IMG/VR virus record: IMGVR_UViG_3300047163_000047
Span: 1-57,585 of that record
Source: a virus
Length of the DNA: 57,585 bases
Direction: 5' to 3' (one strand)
The translations under genes were made by a program, and so were the position numbers. The notes below the pieces were generated by a model. It was not told where the DNA came from and ran no database searches. It was given only the letters and a program-made list of their open reading frames with translations. Shown piece by piece: positions 6,428 to 14,308 of the stretch; position 1 is the first letter of the stretch, and the number at the start of each line of letters is the position of its first letter.

Positions 6428-7765
6428 TTATCTTTCCAAATCTCGGAAGTGAGTACGCCAAGCCTGATATTCAATCTGAAAGCGGTAGTCATCCTGGCCT
6501 TCGCGTTGCTTGGCAATGTGAAGGTTGTAGGTTCGCAGCGAGCCGTCCTGACTGGCATTGTCTTGGTGCATGAGAAGGATAACGTCCGCAGATTCAGCGA
6601 TGGCCTTGGAATCCTTGAGGCTGGTTTTTGTCGGCACCTCATCTGACGGGCAATTGAGCTGGCTAAGTGCAAACACGGTGATGTCCAACTCCCCGGCCAT
6701 TTCCTTGATGTGACGGGAAACCTCGGCCACTTCTGCGGTTTTGCTTTCGTCCGCCCGCTTGCTGCGCACGAGCTGAACGAAGTCGATGACGAGAAACTTG
6801 ATTCCGTATTTTCGTTTCCAGCGGCGAGCGCGGCAGCGAATCTGCGTGATGTCGAGACCTTGCGTACAGTCGAGATAGAAGGGCCAGTCTTTGATCTCTT
6901 CCGATTTTCCACGGAGCGCAAGCCGCCTTTCTTCGCTCAAAGTTCCCTGAAAGAGATCGCGGGAGCCGATGACAGCCTCGCCCGAGAGAATGCGATAGCA
7001 GGTTTGCGTTTCACTCATCTCCAGCGAGAACATTCCCCCTGGATACCCATGATTGAGAAGATGGCGAGCGAACGTCAGGGACAGGGCGCTTTTACCAACA
7101 CCCATACTTGCGCCGATGACGATCATTTGATCGCCGCGCCAGCCTCCGAGGATGTTGTCGAGCTTCTTGAATCCTGTCGGCATTCCTCGAAGGCCTCCGC
7201 CCTGTCGTGACCATTCGATTGCCTGCGTCGTTACATCAGTCAACATTTCGCTGAAGGGTTTTTCTTTATTGAATCGGTTGGCAGAGACTCGATCAAAGAT
7301 CATCGATTCTGCCCGGTCGAGAACGGCGGGAATTGAATCTGGAAGCTCCGTTATATCTTTTTGAATATCTTCGCAGGCCCGCTGAAGTTTGCGTAGTTCA
7401 CTCTTTCCCAGAACGATCATGATGTAGGAACCGACGTTGAGATGGGTGGCAAAGCCGACGAGCAACTCGGCCAGGATTCCGGGACTACCAACGCGCTCCG
7501 CCTCTTTCGTATTTCTCAGATAATTATCGACCGTCATCACATCGATTGCGGATGAGTGCTCGTAAAGGTCGAGCAAAGCCGAAAAGATGATCTGATGAGC
7601 CGGGACAAAGAAATCGTCGGCCTGAAGCGTAAGCACGACTTCGTCGATGACCTCCGCCGGTTGCGCCATCATACAACCAAGCACCGCTTTTTCAGCCTCA
7701 GCCGAATAAAGGTGTTCGACCGGGGACTTCCACCCCTTTCCTGTCTTTGGCATGATTCCGCTCAT
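6428..7765 (-). CDS. dnaB: replicative DNA helicase, DnaB family
   Basis: The 445-residue protein has the DnaB N-terminal domain (SAEAEKAVLGCMM near residue 21) and the RecA-like C-terminal ATPase domain: Walker A GASMGVGKSAL near residue 217, SLEMSETQTCYRILS, and Walker B FLVIDFVQLV near residue 322. It unwinds DNA ahead of the host polymerase, since the phage has no polymerase of its own. I start at the ATG at 7763-7765 (MSGIMPKTGKG); the longer frame runs into the upstream methyltransferase gene. The length matches the family. Confidence 0.95.
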   Translation of the reverse strand: MSGIMPKTGKGWKSPVEHLYSAEAEKAVLGCMMAQPAEVIDEVVLTLQADDFFVPAHQIIFSALLDLYEHSSAIDVMTVDNYLRNTKEAERVGSPGILAELLVGFATHLNVGSYIMIVLGKSELRKLQRACEDIQKDITELPDSIPAVLDRAESMIFDRVSANRFNKEKPFSEMLTDVTTQAIEWSRQGGGLRGMPTGFKKLDNILGGWRGDQMIVIGASMGVGKSALSLTFARHLLNHGYPGGMFSLEMSETQTCYRILSGEAVIGSRDLFQGTLSEERRLALRGKSEEIKDWPFYLDCTQGLDITQIRCRARRWKRKYGIKFLVIDFVQLVRSKRADESKTAEVAEVSRHIKEMAGELDITVFALSQLNCPSDEVPTKTSLKDSKAIAESADVILLMHQDNASQDGSLRTYNLHIAKQREGQDDYRFQIEYQAWRTHFRDLER

Positions 7766-7766
7766 T

Positions 7767-8318
7767 TTATTTGCCCCACTGAGCCGCCATTGCAGCGGCA
7801 ATGCCTTTGTACGTCCTCGATCTGATTTTCCAGCGATCCGGCCCCGGTGGGCACATGTGCACCTTGGCCTCGCGCCCTTCGACAATGTTCGTCGGCACGA
7901 GCTTGGGTAGATTCTTCAGCCAAAGGCACGTTGCCTTGGTTTCGCCGTGGCCAAACTGCCAGGGTTGAATTATCTGATCGGGTTTTCGATAGCGAGACGA
8001 CATGATGCTGATCGGGTTTTCGATAGCGATACGAGGAATATTTATCTCGACAAGCTCCATGAAGAATCGAATGGCATCACATTGTTCTTTAATTTTTTCT
8101 TTGAACCATCTTGCGCCAAAGACAGCGAGGTGTGTGCATGGTGGATGAGCGATCATCATATCCCATTCCTGACGGAAAACGGCAGAGCGAATGTCCTGCT
8201 TGTAATGATTCCCTGGGATTTCAGTGTCGATCAAATCGCAAGACCAAGCATCGTGACCGCAGGCCTTAAAGGCGTCCCGCACCACTCCGCTAAATTCGCA
8301 GGCAACAAGGACTTTCAC
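7767..8318 (-). CDS. DNA cytosine C5-methyltransferase-like protein
   Basis: The start is the GTG at 8316-8318 in a GTGA overlap, giving 183 residues that begin MKVLVACEFSGVVRDAFKAC (motif I). Motif IV is IAHPPCTHLAVFGARWF, with the catalytic Cys in PPC, and motif VI is IAIENP. The protein is short and lacks a large target-recognition domain, as is typical of a compact phage family. It likely methylates cytosine in phage DNA against host restriction; activity is not provable here. Confidence 0.8.
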   Translation of the reverse strand: MKVLVACEFSGVVRDAFKACGHDAWSCDLIDTEIPGNHYKQDIRSAVFRQEWDMMIAHPPCTHLAVFGARWFKEKIKEQCDAIRFFMELVEINIPRIAIENPISIMSSRYRKPDQIIQPWQFGHGETKATCLWLKNLPKLVPTNIVEGREAKVHMCPPGPDRWKIRSRTYKGIAAAMAAQWGK

Positions 8319-8554
8319 AGCGGTAAATTCTCCGTGTAATTCTGAAAGTTCTTCGCATTCCGCCCATCGGCAAGGACTGGCTCTACACCGCGCTCTTGGC
8401 AGGCGTGGATAAAGCCGTGCATCCATTCCGATGAGGCTCGACTGTCGGCTGGGTAGCGGCAGTAGGCTCGCTTTTGATTTTTTGCAGTGCGTCCGGCTTC
8501 GAGGCCTTGTTCTCGTGCCTGCTTGATGGAGGTTAGCTCATTGATGGAGGTCAT
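8315..8554 (-). CDS. ribosome modulation factor-like (Rmf/CrpP) protein
   Basis: The 79-residue product has the pattern of the Rmf/CrpP family: a helix ending QGLEAGRTAKNQKRAYCRYP, then SSEWMHGFIHACQE, matching the GxxAGxxG, CPY and WxxGFxxA signature. Rmf binds ribosomes and promotes their dimerisation; CrpP has other proposed roles. What a phage copy does is unknown. It overlaps both neighbours by 4 bases. Confidence 0.65.
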   Translation of the reverse strand: MTSINELTSIKQAREQGLEAGRTAKNQKRAYCRYPADSRASSEWMHGFIHACQERGVEPVLADGRNAKNFQNYTENLPL

Positions 8555-8739
8555 GTGAATGGGAGTTCGATGGTTTTAAATTTGGAGTGTTTTTCTTTTT
8601 TCAATCCTCTTCCGGGCTTTATCGCTTTAGGCATAGGGGGGGGGCTGGTGGAATCTGTAGCGTGATCGGATTGGCGAAGCAGGGGTAATCCGACGCGATC
8701 AAGCTTGTGGCCTATTTTGCAGGGAACGAATTTGGGCAT
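8551..8739 (-). CDS. small basic protein with a C9 homopolymer, 62 aa
   Basis: The frame (MPKFVPCKIGHKLDRVGLPL at the start) overlaps the end of the replisome organiser by 41 bases, and a second ATG at 8632-8634 (MPKAIKPGRG) could be the true start. Between them is a run of nine C on the coding strand (8636-8644). A slip in that run would break the longer form but not the shorter one. The function is unknown. Confidence 0.5.
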   Translation of the reverse strand: MPKFVPCKIGHKLDRVGLPLLRQSDHATDSTSPPPMPKAIKPGRGLKKEKHSKFKTIELPFT

Positions 8740-9679
8740 ATTTCTCCGGTTCGATGTAGTTTGAAATTCCGCCAGTGATGTAGTTGATCTTGGATTCGGG
8801 TACTCGCATGGCCATGTAAGCCATGACCTTTACTCGATCCGCAGATTCAGCAATAGCTTCTTTAAGCAAACGCTGAAACCGTGGTAAATCGTCATCCCCT
8901 GATTTAACTGCCATAGCGAGATCATCGATGTGAATGCGCCAGGAATTATCCTCGACCGTTTTTCCCTGCGAAGGGATTTGTCCATTCTTTAGGAAAGACC
9001 CATTGCGAGCGATCCAAGCGGAAGCTGCCATTTTCCATTTTTTGAGTGGCTTGTTCTTTCCCTGCACCCATCCGTTAGCTTCATAGTGATACCAGAATTT
9101 CTCTGCTTCTGCTTCTGAGGCTTTTAAGGATTGAAAATGAAGCTTAACTTGAGTGAGAGAAGATGCCTTTCTGCCATCTGCATCTGCATCTGCATCTGCA
9201 TCTGCATCTGCATCTGCATCTGCATCTGCATCTGCATCTGCATCTGCATCTGCATTGGCTCTACTTTGGTCTACATTTTCTACAGGAATCGTAACACCAA
9301 GCTTTTCAGCGCGTTCCCGTTGTCTGCGGTCATTGATATAGCGTCGTTTTGATTCCAAAATGCTCTCTTCATCGCGAACAGCGCGGTACTTGGCGTAATT
9401 CAAAAGCCGCCAGCCCCCTTCAATCTCTTCAATGCGCTTTCCTTCGTGATCTTTGGTGCGACTGTGCTCATCTGGCTCCTGAAAGCGCTGGAGAGCAGCC
9501 TGACACGACGCTAGGGGTACTCGGGCCTTGTGCGCTAGACCGGGCACGGAGGCCCAGATTCGGCCATGTTTATCGGCCATGGCCAACATGCAAATCCAAA
9601 CTAGACGACAGTGATCGTCTTCTTGCCAGATGGTGGATTCCGTGATGGAGGAAAATAGCTTCGTGAATGTCATGCTCAT
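8699..9679 (-). CDS. replisome organiser / replication protein O-like
   Basis: The 326-residue protein has the N-terminal winged-helix region of phage replisome organisers (TKLFSSITESTIWQEDDHCR, LVWICMLAMADKHGRIWASV, LLNYAKYRAVRDEE). It then has an Ala-Asp repeat from a 13-unit hexamer tract (about residues 143-168), and a DnaD-like helical C-terminus (KFWYHYEANGW, KKWKMAASAWIAR). It should recruit the DnaB helicase to the origin, and the helicase gene lies just downstream. The start follows repeat copy D by 7 bases and has no obvious Shine-Dalgarno. A palindrome variant (CCCTGCGAAGGG) is at 8964-8975. Confidence 0.8.
   Translation of the reverse strand: MSMTFTKLFSSITESTIWQEDDHCRLVWICMLAMADKHGRIWASVPGLAHKARVPLASCQAALQRFQEPDEHSRTKDHEGKRIEEIEGGWRLLNYAKYRAVRDEESILESKRRYINDRRQRERAEKLGVTIPVENVDQSRANADADADADADADADADADADADADADGRKASSLTQVKLHFQSLKASEAEAEKFWYHYEANGWVQGKNKPLKKWKMAASAWIARNGSFLKNGQIPSQGKTVEDNSWRIHIDDLAMAVKSGDDDLPRFQRLLKEAIAESADRVKVMAYMAMRVPESKINYITGGISNYIEPEKYAQIRSLQNRPQA
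9175..9252 (-). repeat. hexamer microsatellite, 13 perfect copies
   Basis: CATCTG (GCAGAT on the coding strand) repeats 13 times without error and encodes an Ala-Asp linker in the replisome organiser. Because the unit is 6 bases, gain or loss of copies keeps the frame and changes only linker length. Confidence 0.97.
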
Positions 9680-9686
9680 AAATTTA

Positions 9687-9711
9687 GGTGACTATCCCTT
9701 CACGACACGTA
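9687..9711 (-). repeat. 25-bp repeat, copy D (minus orientation)
   Basis: With copy E (10219-10243) it forms an imperfect inverted repeat that extends to 34 bases (9680-9713; three mismatches). The pair brackets the methyltransferase gene. The copy supplies the last codons and stop of that gene and ends 7 bases before the ATG of the replisome organiser. Confidence 0.9.
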
Positions 9712-10231
9712 ACAGGGTTTTGGTTTCGGGTTTCCAGAAGGCGCACCAGTGCGTTTTCTGCGCTTTGCCGCTCGGATGCCCGAACAGCGGTTTGTTTATC
9801 GTGCATTTCAGGACTTCCGAAAGCGGAACGTCGCATTCGTTCCATTTGAAAATCAGGACACCGCCAGATTTCAGAACTCGGAAGCATTCACTGAATCCTC
9901 GCGAAAGATCGTCGCGCCACGTTTCCTTTTCGAGGCGTCCGTAGCTTTGGGCCATGAAGCTATTCGCTCCTAGAAACAGATGCGGCGGGTCAAACACGAC
10001 CATCTGGAAAGATTCGTCGGGGTATTCCATTTCGCGGAAGTCGTGAACACGGTCCGGCAGGCATCGGCGCGTGCGAGCATCCTTGCCACTGCCTACAATC
10101 TTGTCAGGCATTACGCGGCAGTCTGCAAACAATACATTGGGGTTTTCCTTATCGAAGCAAAATTGCCGACCGCCGCAGCAGGCGTCCAATATCGGAGGTA
10201 AGTCTATATTTTTTTCGTTACGTGTCGTCAT
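9692..10231 (-). CDS. SAM-dependent methyltransferase in an inverted-repeat cassette
   Basis: The 179-residue protein (MTTRNEKNIDLPPILDACCG) has motif I-like ILDACCGGRQF and motif IV-like VVFDPPHLF, characteristic of N6-adenine or N4-cytosine DNA methyltransferases; the C-terminal part includes FRVLKSGGVLIFKWNE. The ATG at 10229-10231 is chosen because AGGAG sits 8 bases upstream. Both that ribosome-binding site and the first codons are formed by repeat copy E, and the last codons (LLRVVKG) by copy D. The gene therefore fits exactly into the cassette. It probably modifies phage DNA. Confidence 0.8.
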   Translation of the reverse strand: MTTRNEKNIDLPPILDACCGGRQFCFDKENPNVLFADCRVMPDKIVGSGKDARTRRCLPDRVHDFREMEYPDESFQMVVFDPPHLFLGANSFMAQSYGRLEKETWRDDLSRGFSECFRVLKSGGVLIFKWNECDVPLSEVLKCTINKPLFGHPSGKAQKTHWCAFWKPETKTLLRVVKG

Positions 10232-10243
10232 GGGATAGTCTCC
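10219..10243 (+). repeat. 25-bp repeat, copy E (plus orientation)
   Basis: Inverted partner of copy D. It shares with D alone the flank AAATTTAGG and GACTATCCC, so the two are closer to each other than to the other copies. Confidence 0.9.
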
Positions 10244-10283
10244 TAAATTTAATGTAGACAATTCAATCTACGGACTCAAGAAA

Positions 10284-10502
10284 TCACTGTCCCTCTCTGA
10301 ACTGGTAAAGTTCGTCCTGACTCGCCTGAAGCAGCCCTGCGGCTACCTGAGAGGCCTTACGAGCGTGATCCCAACCTTCAAATGATTCGGAGTGAAGCAC
10401 TTTATCATCAGATTGGATAAAAAGGTAGGCCGTCGTGTTTGGTCGCACGGATTCGAGCAGGCACGAATAGAGACAGAGAGGGTTATGAGTGATTTCTTTC
10501 AT
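10284..10502 (-). CDS. hypothetical protein, 72 aa
   Basis: The start at 10500-10502 (MKEITHNPLCLYSCLLESVR) has an ATGA overlap with the gene before it. The product may be a small alpha/beta protein; no domain is recognised. It ends 40 bases before repeat copy E. Confidence 0.6.
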   Translation of the reverse strand: MKEITHNPLCLYSCLLESVRPNTTAYLFIQSDDKVLHSESFEGWDHARKASQVAAGLLQASQDELYQFREGQ

Positions 10503-10675
10503 CTCCAGGCAATGGTAAAATCGCAAACGAGGTTGTTCTTGGCCCATTGCTGGGCTTCTTGGTGAGTCCAGAATGCCCGGAGCGCTCTTGTTTTGTCTTT
10601 CGGGGCATCGGATGAGGGATCGTGAGGAAAGACGTAGTGGCGGTCATCCTGGAAGGCTTCGCTGAAGCGTGGCAT
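10499..10675 (-). CDS. hypothetical protein, 58 aa
   Basis: I use the ATG at 10673-10675 (MPRFSEAFQDDRHYVFPHDP); an upstream TTG start would overlap the J-domain gene. There is no clear Shine-Dalgarno. The C-terminal part TRALRAFWTHQEAQQWAKNN resembles a short helical, possibly protein-binding segment. The function is unknown. Confidence 0.5.
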   Translation of the reverse strand: MPRFSEAFQDDRHYVFPHDPSSDAPKDKTRALRAFWTHQEAQQWAKNNLVCDFTIAWR

Positions 10676-10707
10676 GTTGGGTGACTGGAGGAGGGCGAGA
10701 GATTGTT

Positions 10708-11322
10708 TCAATTCCAGCCCCGGATAAGCTTGGCATTTTCCCAAGCGGTATTAATTTCAGACATACCTTCGTGCGTTCCTCCAAGGTCGGGATGATTCTT
10801 TTTGGCCAGATGACGCCAGGCGCTTTCAATCGCTTCTCGCGGTGCGTTTTCTGGTACTCCAAGAACCTGCCACCAGGGCTTGAGGGTCATGGGAGCGGGA
10901 AGTGCCATATAGCCAGCAAAGGCTTGTTCTATGCGGCCTACGCCCCATCGGTCTTGTGCTCGAATAGATTCAATGTGCTTGGCGACGGCATAGACGTTAT
11001 CCTCGACGCGATTCCAGCGGTCACATGCGAGCACGATAGGCTTGCCTTTCAGGATGAAATAGATGGCCGCTCCTGGGTCGCTAGGCTGTGCTTGGTTGCT
11101 ATATGGTGTGCCGTCGAGCTTCAGCTTCACGTTTGTTGAGATCACGCATTTGGAGGCTCCTAAGCGCGTAAGCTCAGCCGTCAGGAAACTGGTAGCCTCA
11201 TACATCGATTTTTGACGGGCGTTATACCGGCATGGACGTTTGAAACGACTTTCTTGCCGGGAGCTTTGGCGAGGCCAGGAAGACGGCCATGTGAGCGGAT
11301 AGGCTTCTTGTGGTAAGTTCAT
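10708..11322 (-). CDS. J-domain protein
   Basis: The 204-residue protein ends in a J domain: PWWQVLGVPENAPREAIESA, then the invariant HPD at about residues 177-179 in KKNHPDLGG. The N-terminal 145 residues form a separate alpha/beta region (VISTNVKLKLDG, IYFILKGKPIVLACDRWNRV). J domains stimulate the ATPase of Hsp70 (DnaK); in lambda replication DnaJ/DnaK remodel the helicase loader. Lying among replication genes, this one may recruit host DnaK to the phage replisome (inference). Confidence 0.85.
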   Translation of the reverse strand: MNLPQEAYPLTWPSSWPRQSSRQESRFKRPCRYNARQKSMYEATSFLTAELTRLGASKCVISTNVKLKLDGTPYSNQAQPSDPGAAIYFILKGKPIVLACDRWNRVEDNVYAVAKHIESIRAQDRWGVGRIEQAFAGYMALPAPMTLKPWWQVLGVPENAPREAIESAWRHLAKKNHPDLGGTHEGMSEINTAWENAKLIRGWN

Positions 11323-11743
11323 TCGCGATAGATGCGTTGGTATTTTCTCTGCGGAGGGAAAGTGATGGAGACCTCAACTCGTTCGTCGCCCTTGGGACAT
11401 TCACGGCCTTTGATATGCATGTCGGGAACGATGCGCCAGTTGTCGTCAGGGATGGCTCCAGAATCAACTAGGCAGTCCATGACGGTTTCCAGCATACCGC
11501 TCAAGTCTCGGACTCGCTTGTCGGAGATGTAGAAGGTAGCTGAGACAGTTGCTCCGAGAAATCGCGGGTCATGGCTTTCATTCTGGCCTTTACTTTTGGG
11601 TCGGTGTAGACAAAGCCTGTTTTCCCCGAGTGCTTGGCGTTCTTGAATGAGGGAATGTGACCTTTGTGGATCAGCTTTATAGTATTGCCCATCGGCTGAC
11701 CGAAGATAGCCCTTACTCCTGAGAATGATTCGGATGTCTTCAC
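11319..11743 (-). pseudogene. rusA: RusA-like Holliday junction resolvase, frameshifted
   Basis: The N-terminal part (GNTIKLIHKGHIPSFKNAKH, KARMKAMTRDF) lies in one frame from GTG 11743, right after the upstream stop. The C-terminal part (ATVSATFYISDKRVRDL, CLVDSGAIPDDNWRI) continues in the -1 frame. Together they cover a RusA fold; RusA cuts four-way junctions during recombination and packaging. The shift falls near 11560-11580. No canonical slippery heptamer is visible there, so a sequencing error or real frameshift is likelier than programmed frameshifting. The usual RDLDN acidic motif reads RDLSG here, so even a repaired protein might be inactive. Confidence 0.7.
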
Positions 11744-11932
11744 TCAAGCGGCCTCCTGATCGGCGTTGCCGTAGACCGCAGAGCGCAGGATGCGATTGGC
11801 CTTTTGTAGTTGCGCGATTTCTTCGTCTCGCTTCTTGAGTAAACGCAGTAATCCGCTCTGGGCCCTTTCAAGCATGGTGATCTTTGCATTCTTATTGGCG
11901 ATGAGTTTGTTGAAGTAAGCGATGGATTTCAT
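11744..11932 (-). CDS. small coiled-coil protein, 62 aa
   Basis: The sequence (MKSIAYFNKLIANKNAKITM at the start, then LLRLLKKRDEEIAQLQKANR) predicts a single long coiled coil. It is coupled by ATGA to the exonuclease upstream and abuts the RusA start. It is probably an accessory or dimerising protein; the function is unknown. Confidence 0.7.
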   Translation of the reverse strand: MKSIAYFNKLIANKNAKITMLERAQSGLLRLLKKRDEEIAQLQKANRILRSAVYGNADQEAA

Positions 11933-12762
11933 TCAATGACTCCCATCTTGCGACCGCATTCCTCGATGACCTGGGCCTCGTTGAGATGATAGAGCACGGC
12001 AGCAACGGGATCATCGCGCCAGATGCGGTGAAAGCCCTCGCCTGAGCCTTCCTTGACGGTGACTCCGAGGATTTTACTCAGGCCGGTCAGACCTCCGATT
12101 TTCAGCTCGCGCTCCCCCATCTTATATTCTTCATCGAGATCGATGTAGAGGTTATTGTCGAAGTATCGGCCCCGGCGCAGTTTGGTCGCGATCTTGGCCC
12201 CGAGGATCATGGCTCTGCGCAAGAGGAACGGGAAATCGAATCCCGCGATGTAGTAGCCGATGAATTTGGATTTATTTTCCATTTCAATAACAAGATCGTG
12301 GAATTTATCGAGAGCCGTTTTCTCATCGAGGAAATTAAACTCAACCGCGCACGGCCAGAGCTTTACGGCTCTGATTTTAGCGATCTCTTCCTTCGTGGCA
12401 TCGCAGATCGTGCAAACCGTAAGCTTCTTTTCCAAGTTGCGGATACCGATGATCTTGACCTGGCCTCGGGGTGCGTGGAGGGCGGCAGAGCTGATGAAGT
12501 CCTGCTTGGCGCAGCCGGCCTTGAGCTGCCAATCCTCCTTGGCTTTCTCGGTCTTGGCTTCCCACTCCTTGGAGGTCTTTTCGACCCAGGCGTGCTGCTT
12601 GGCCTTATCCCCGCCGTAGACCGGACATTTGCTGAGGTCGGGAGGCTCGGGGCTGGCAATTTCCTGGGGCATGATGGGATTGCGCAGCTCTTCCGGCATC
12701 ATGGCGATGAGTTCGGATTCTGATCTCGGCACACTCTCAATATCCAGAAGGTATGCTTTCAT
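11929..12762 (-). CDS. 3'-5' exonuclease (DnaQ/PolB-like fold)
   Basis: The 277-residue protein begins with an ExoI-like motif (MKAYLLDIESVP, with D and E as metal ligands), has an ExoII-like segment FIGYYIAGFDFPFLLRRA, and ends with an ExoIII-like helix YHLNEAQVIEECGRKMGV. The polymerase domain is absent. The final acidic residue of ExoIII is not in its usual place, so metal binding there is less certain. It is next to RecT and RusA and likely processes DNA ends for annealing. Confidence 0.75.
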   Translation of the reverse strand: MKAYLLDIESVPRSESELIAMMPEELRNPIMPQEIASPEPPDLSKCPVYGGDKAKQHAWVEKTSKEWEAKTEKAKEDWQLKAGCAKQDFISSAALHAPRGQVKIIGIRNLEKKLTVCTICDATKEEIAKIRAVKLWPCAVEFNFLDEKTALDKFHDLVIEMENKSKFIGYYIAGFDFPFLLRRAMILGAKIATKLRRGRYFDNNLYIDLDEEYKMGERELKIGGLTGLSKILGVTVKEGSGEGFHRIWRDDPVAAVLYHLNEAQVIEECGRKMGVIE

Positions 12763-13136
12763 TTGTCCTCCCTCTGAACCGTCACTTGCTTGATTTCAAG
12801 AGTCGCGTCTTCATCGAGATTAATTTTCGCTTCCAGCTCGTTTAAACGATTCTTGGCTTCATGTTCATGATCGAAGTGCTCGACAAAGAGGGCTCCAAAT
12901 ACTTTCCCGGACAGCTCCCACTTTTTGACCAGCTCAGGCTTGGCTTTGATGTGGACATTGACACGACCCGAGCAATCAGCGCCACGGAACCGGATGAATT
13001 TGCCATCTGCTGTCACGATGGTTACCTCTTCCAGCTCCTTGTAGGTGTCGTAACTAACAGTGATTTGAGCGCCTGGAAGCAGGCCTTGCACCGCTTCCGT
13101 GATGTCTTTTTCGGTATTGATCTTTTCTAACTTCAT
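12759..13136 (-). CDS. hypothetical protein, 125 aa
   Basis: The ATG at 13134-13136 (MKLEKINTEKDITEAVQGLL) has GGAG 5 bases upstream; the longer upstream frame is a shadow of the recT gene. It has an N-terminal beta-rich part (ITVSYDTYKELEEVTIVTAD) and a C-terminal helix plus acidic stretch. It lies in the recombination operon, and the role is unknown. Confidence 0.65.
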   Translation of the reverse strand: MKLEKINTEKDITEAVQGLLPGAQITVSYDTYKELEEVTIVTADGKFIRFRGADCSGRVNVHIKAKPELVKKWELSGKVFGALFVEHFDHEHEAKNRLNELEAKINLDEDATLEIKQVTVQREDK

Positions 13137-13158
13137 GTCGTCTCCTGTTTGTTGGTTA

Positions 13159-14286
13159 TTATTTCGGCAGATTATCGAGTTCGTCTTCAACCAGCTTGAG
13201 CGTATCCGCCCAATTATCGAGCAGGTAAGCGGCCTCGGATTCCTGGATGTCAAAGAAGTCGTTGGCTTGGGAGCCCCCTTTTTTGGCAACAGCGAGGAGC
13301 ATTTCGATGTCAACTTTCTCAGCTTCGGCTTTGGTGACGAGTTGATCGAGCTTGGAGGTTCCTTCGCCGCCCTTTTCGGCGCAGCGCATGACGAGAGCGG
13401 CCTTGATGAGTTTGGCGTCCTTTCCGGTCGGTTCTTTGCCGTCGTAGAACTTCCAGAGATCATCGAGATAGACTTCAGAGAGATCACCGAGGCGCTTGCC
13501 GTAGAATTTGTTTTTGCCGGGGCCCGCAAAGATCACATCCTGCCAATTAGTGATAGTTGGGGCATCCGGCTCCGCATCGCCTCGTTTTGGAAGGTCAGCG
13601 GCCTTTATGGGAGGCTTTAAGCCATTGGCGCGGGATTCGGCTTCCCGGCGTTCTTCGCGCTCGCTTATGGCATCTGGTGTGGCTTCTTGAGCCGCTTCTG
13701 GGCTGTTGCCCGCCTGAGCCATCTCGTCGGACGTGTAGAGGCCGGAGAGGTCTTGCGGGAAGGCTTTACGCAGGGCTAGGGCCTCGCAGCATTTACTCAC
13801 CATCAGATCGGGCATCTTCGCCCACATGAAGGCGAGTTTTCGATCTCCGCCTTCTTCATTGGTGTACTGAGCGTAGGACTCGAAGCGGGCCACGGCTACG
13901 AGCGGCTCCTTAAATTCCTTACGATGGACGCCGATCTTGCAGGCGGCTGGTGGGGTTTTTTTAAGCCATACATCTGTCCAGTGGCCATCCTCGCCGCACC
14001 AGAGAGGCGCTGTCTGGCCCTGGTACTCGCCAGATCGCTCGGCCACTACGCGGAAACCGTCGATGCTGGACTGGATTTCCTGCTTCGATGTCCATTGACC
14101 GTTCTTTTTGCTCTTTCGGTAAGTGGCGTAGATTTGACGAGCGAAGGGGTCGAGGCCGGTGCGTTTGCAGACATTGACGAAAATCGCAAATTCATCTGCT
14201 GTTGATTGGGCGCAAAAGGTGCGCTTGCAGAGATCGAGCTGAGTCTTATCGTCGTACCAGTGAGTTTTGACTTGTTCTGTTTCCAT
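13159..14286 (-). CDS. bet: RecT/Bet-family single-strand annealing recombinase
   Basis: The 375-residue protein has the Bet/RecT core in its first 190 residues: DLCKRTFCAQSTADEFAIFV, RTGLDPFARQIYATYRKSKK, IDGFRVVAERSGEYQGQ, KCCEALALRKAFPQDLSGLY. The C-terminal half is an additional charged, helical region. It pairs complementary single strands during phage recombination, working with the exonuclease and the resolvase encoded downstream. The family assignment is confident because of the invariant order of these blocks. Confidence 0.92.
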   Translation of the reverse strand: METEQVKTHWYDDKTQLDLCKRTFCAQSTADEFAIFVNVCKRTGLDPFARQIYATYRKSKKNGQWTSKQEIQSSIDGFRVVAERSGEYQGQTAPLWCGEDGHWTDVWLKKTPPAACKIGVHRKEFKEPLVAVARFESYAQYTNEEGGDRKLAFMWAKMPDLMVSKCCEALALRKAFPQDLSGLYTSDEMAQAGNSPEAAQEATPDAISEREERREAESRANGLKPPIKAADLPKRGDAEPDAPTITNWQDVIFAGPGKNKFYGKRLGDLSEVYLDDLWKFYDGKEPTGKDAKLIKAALVMRCAEKGGEGTSKLDQLVTKAEAEKVDIEMLLAVAKKGGSQANDFFDIQESEAAYLLDNWADTLKLVEDELDNLPK

Positions 14287-14308
14287 ATGTTCCTGTTTTT
14301 GAGTTGAG

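Noticed and set aside
9131-9352. Ile-Cys and Ala-Ser repeat ORFs on the plus strand across the CATCTG tract
   Set aside because: Shadow frames of the replisome organiser repeat.
9630-9944. Plus-strand ORF starting in repeat D with MLINLGDYPFTTRN, like the start region of the methyltransferase
   Set aside because: The similarity is only the inverted repeat read on the other strand; the rest is antisense to the methyltransferase.
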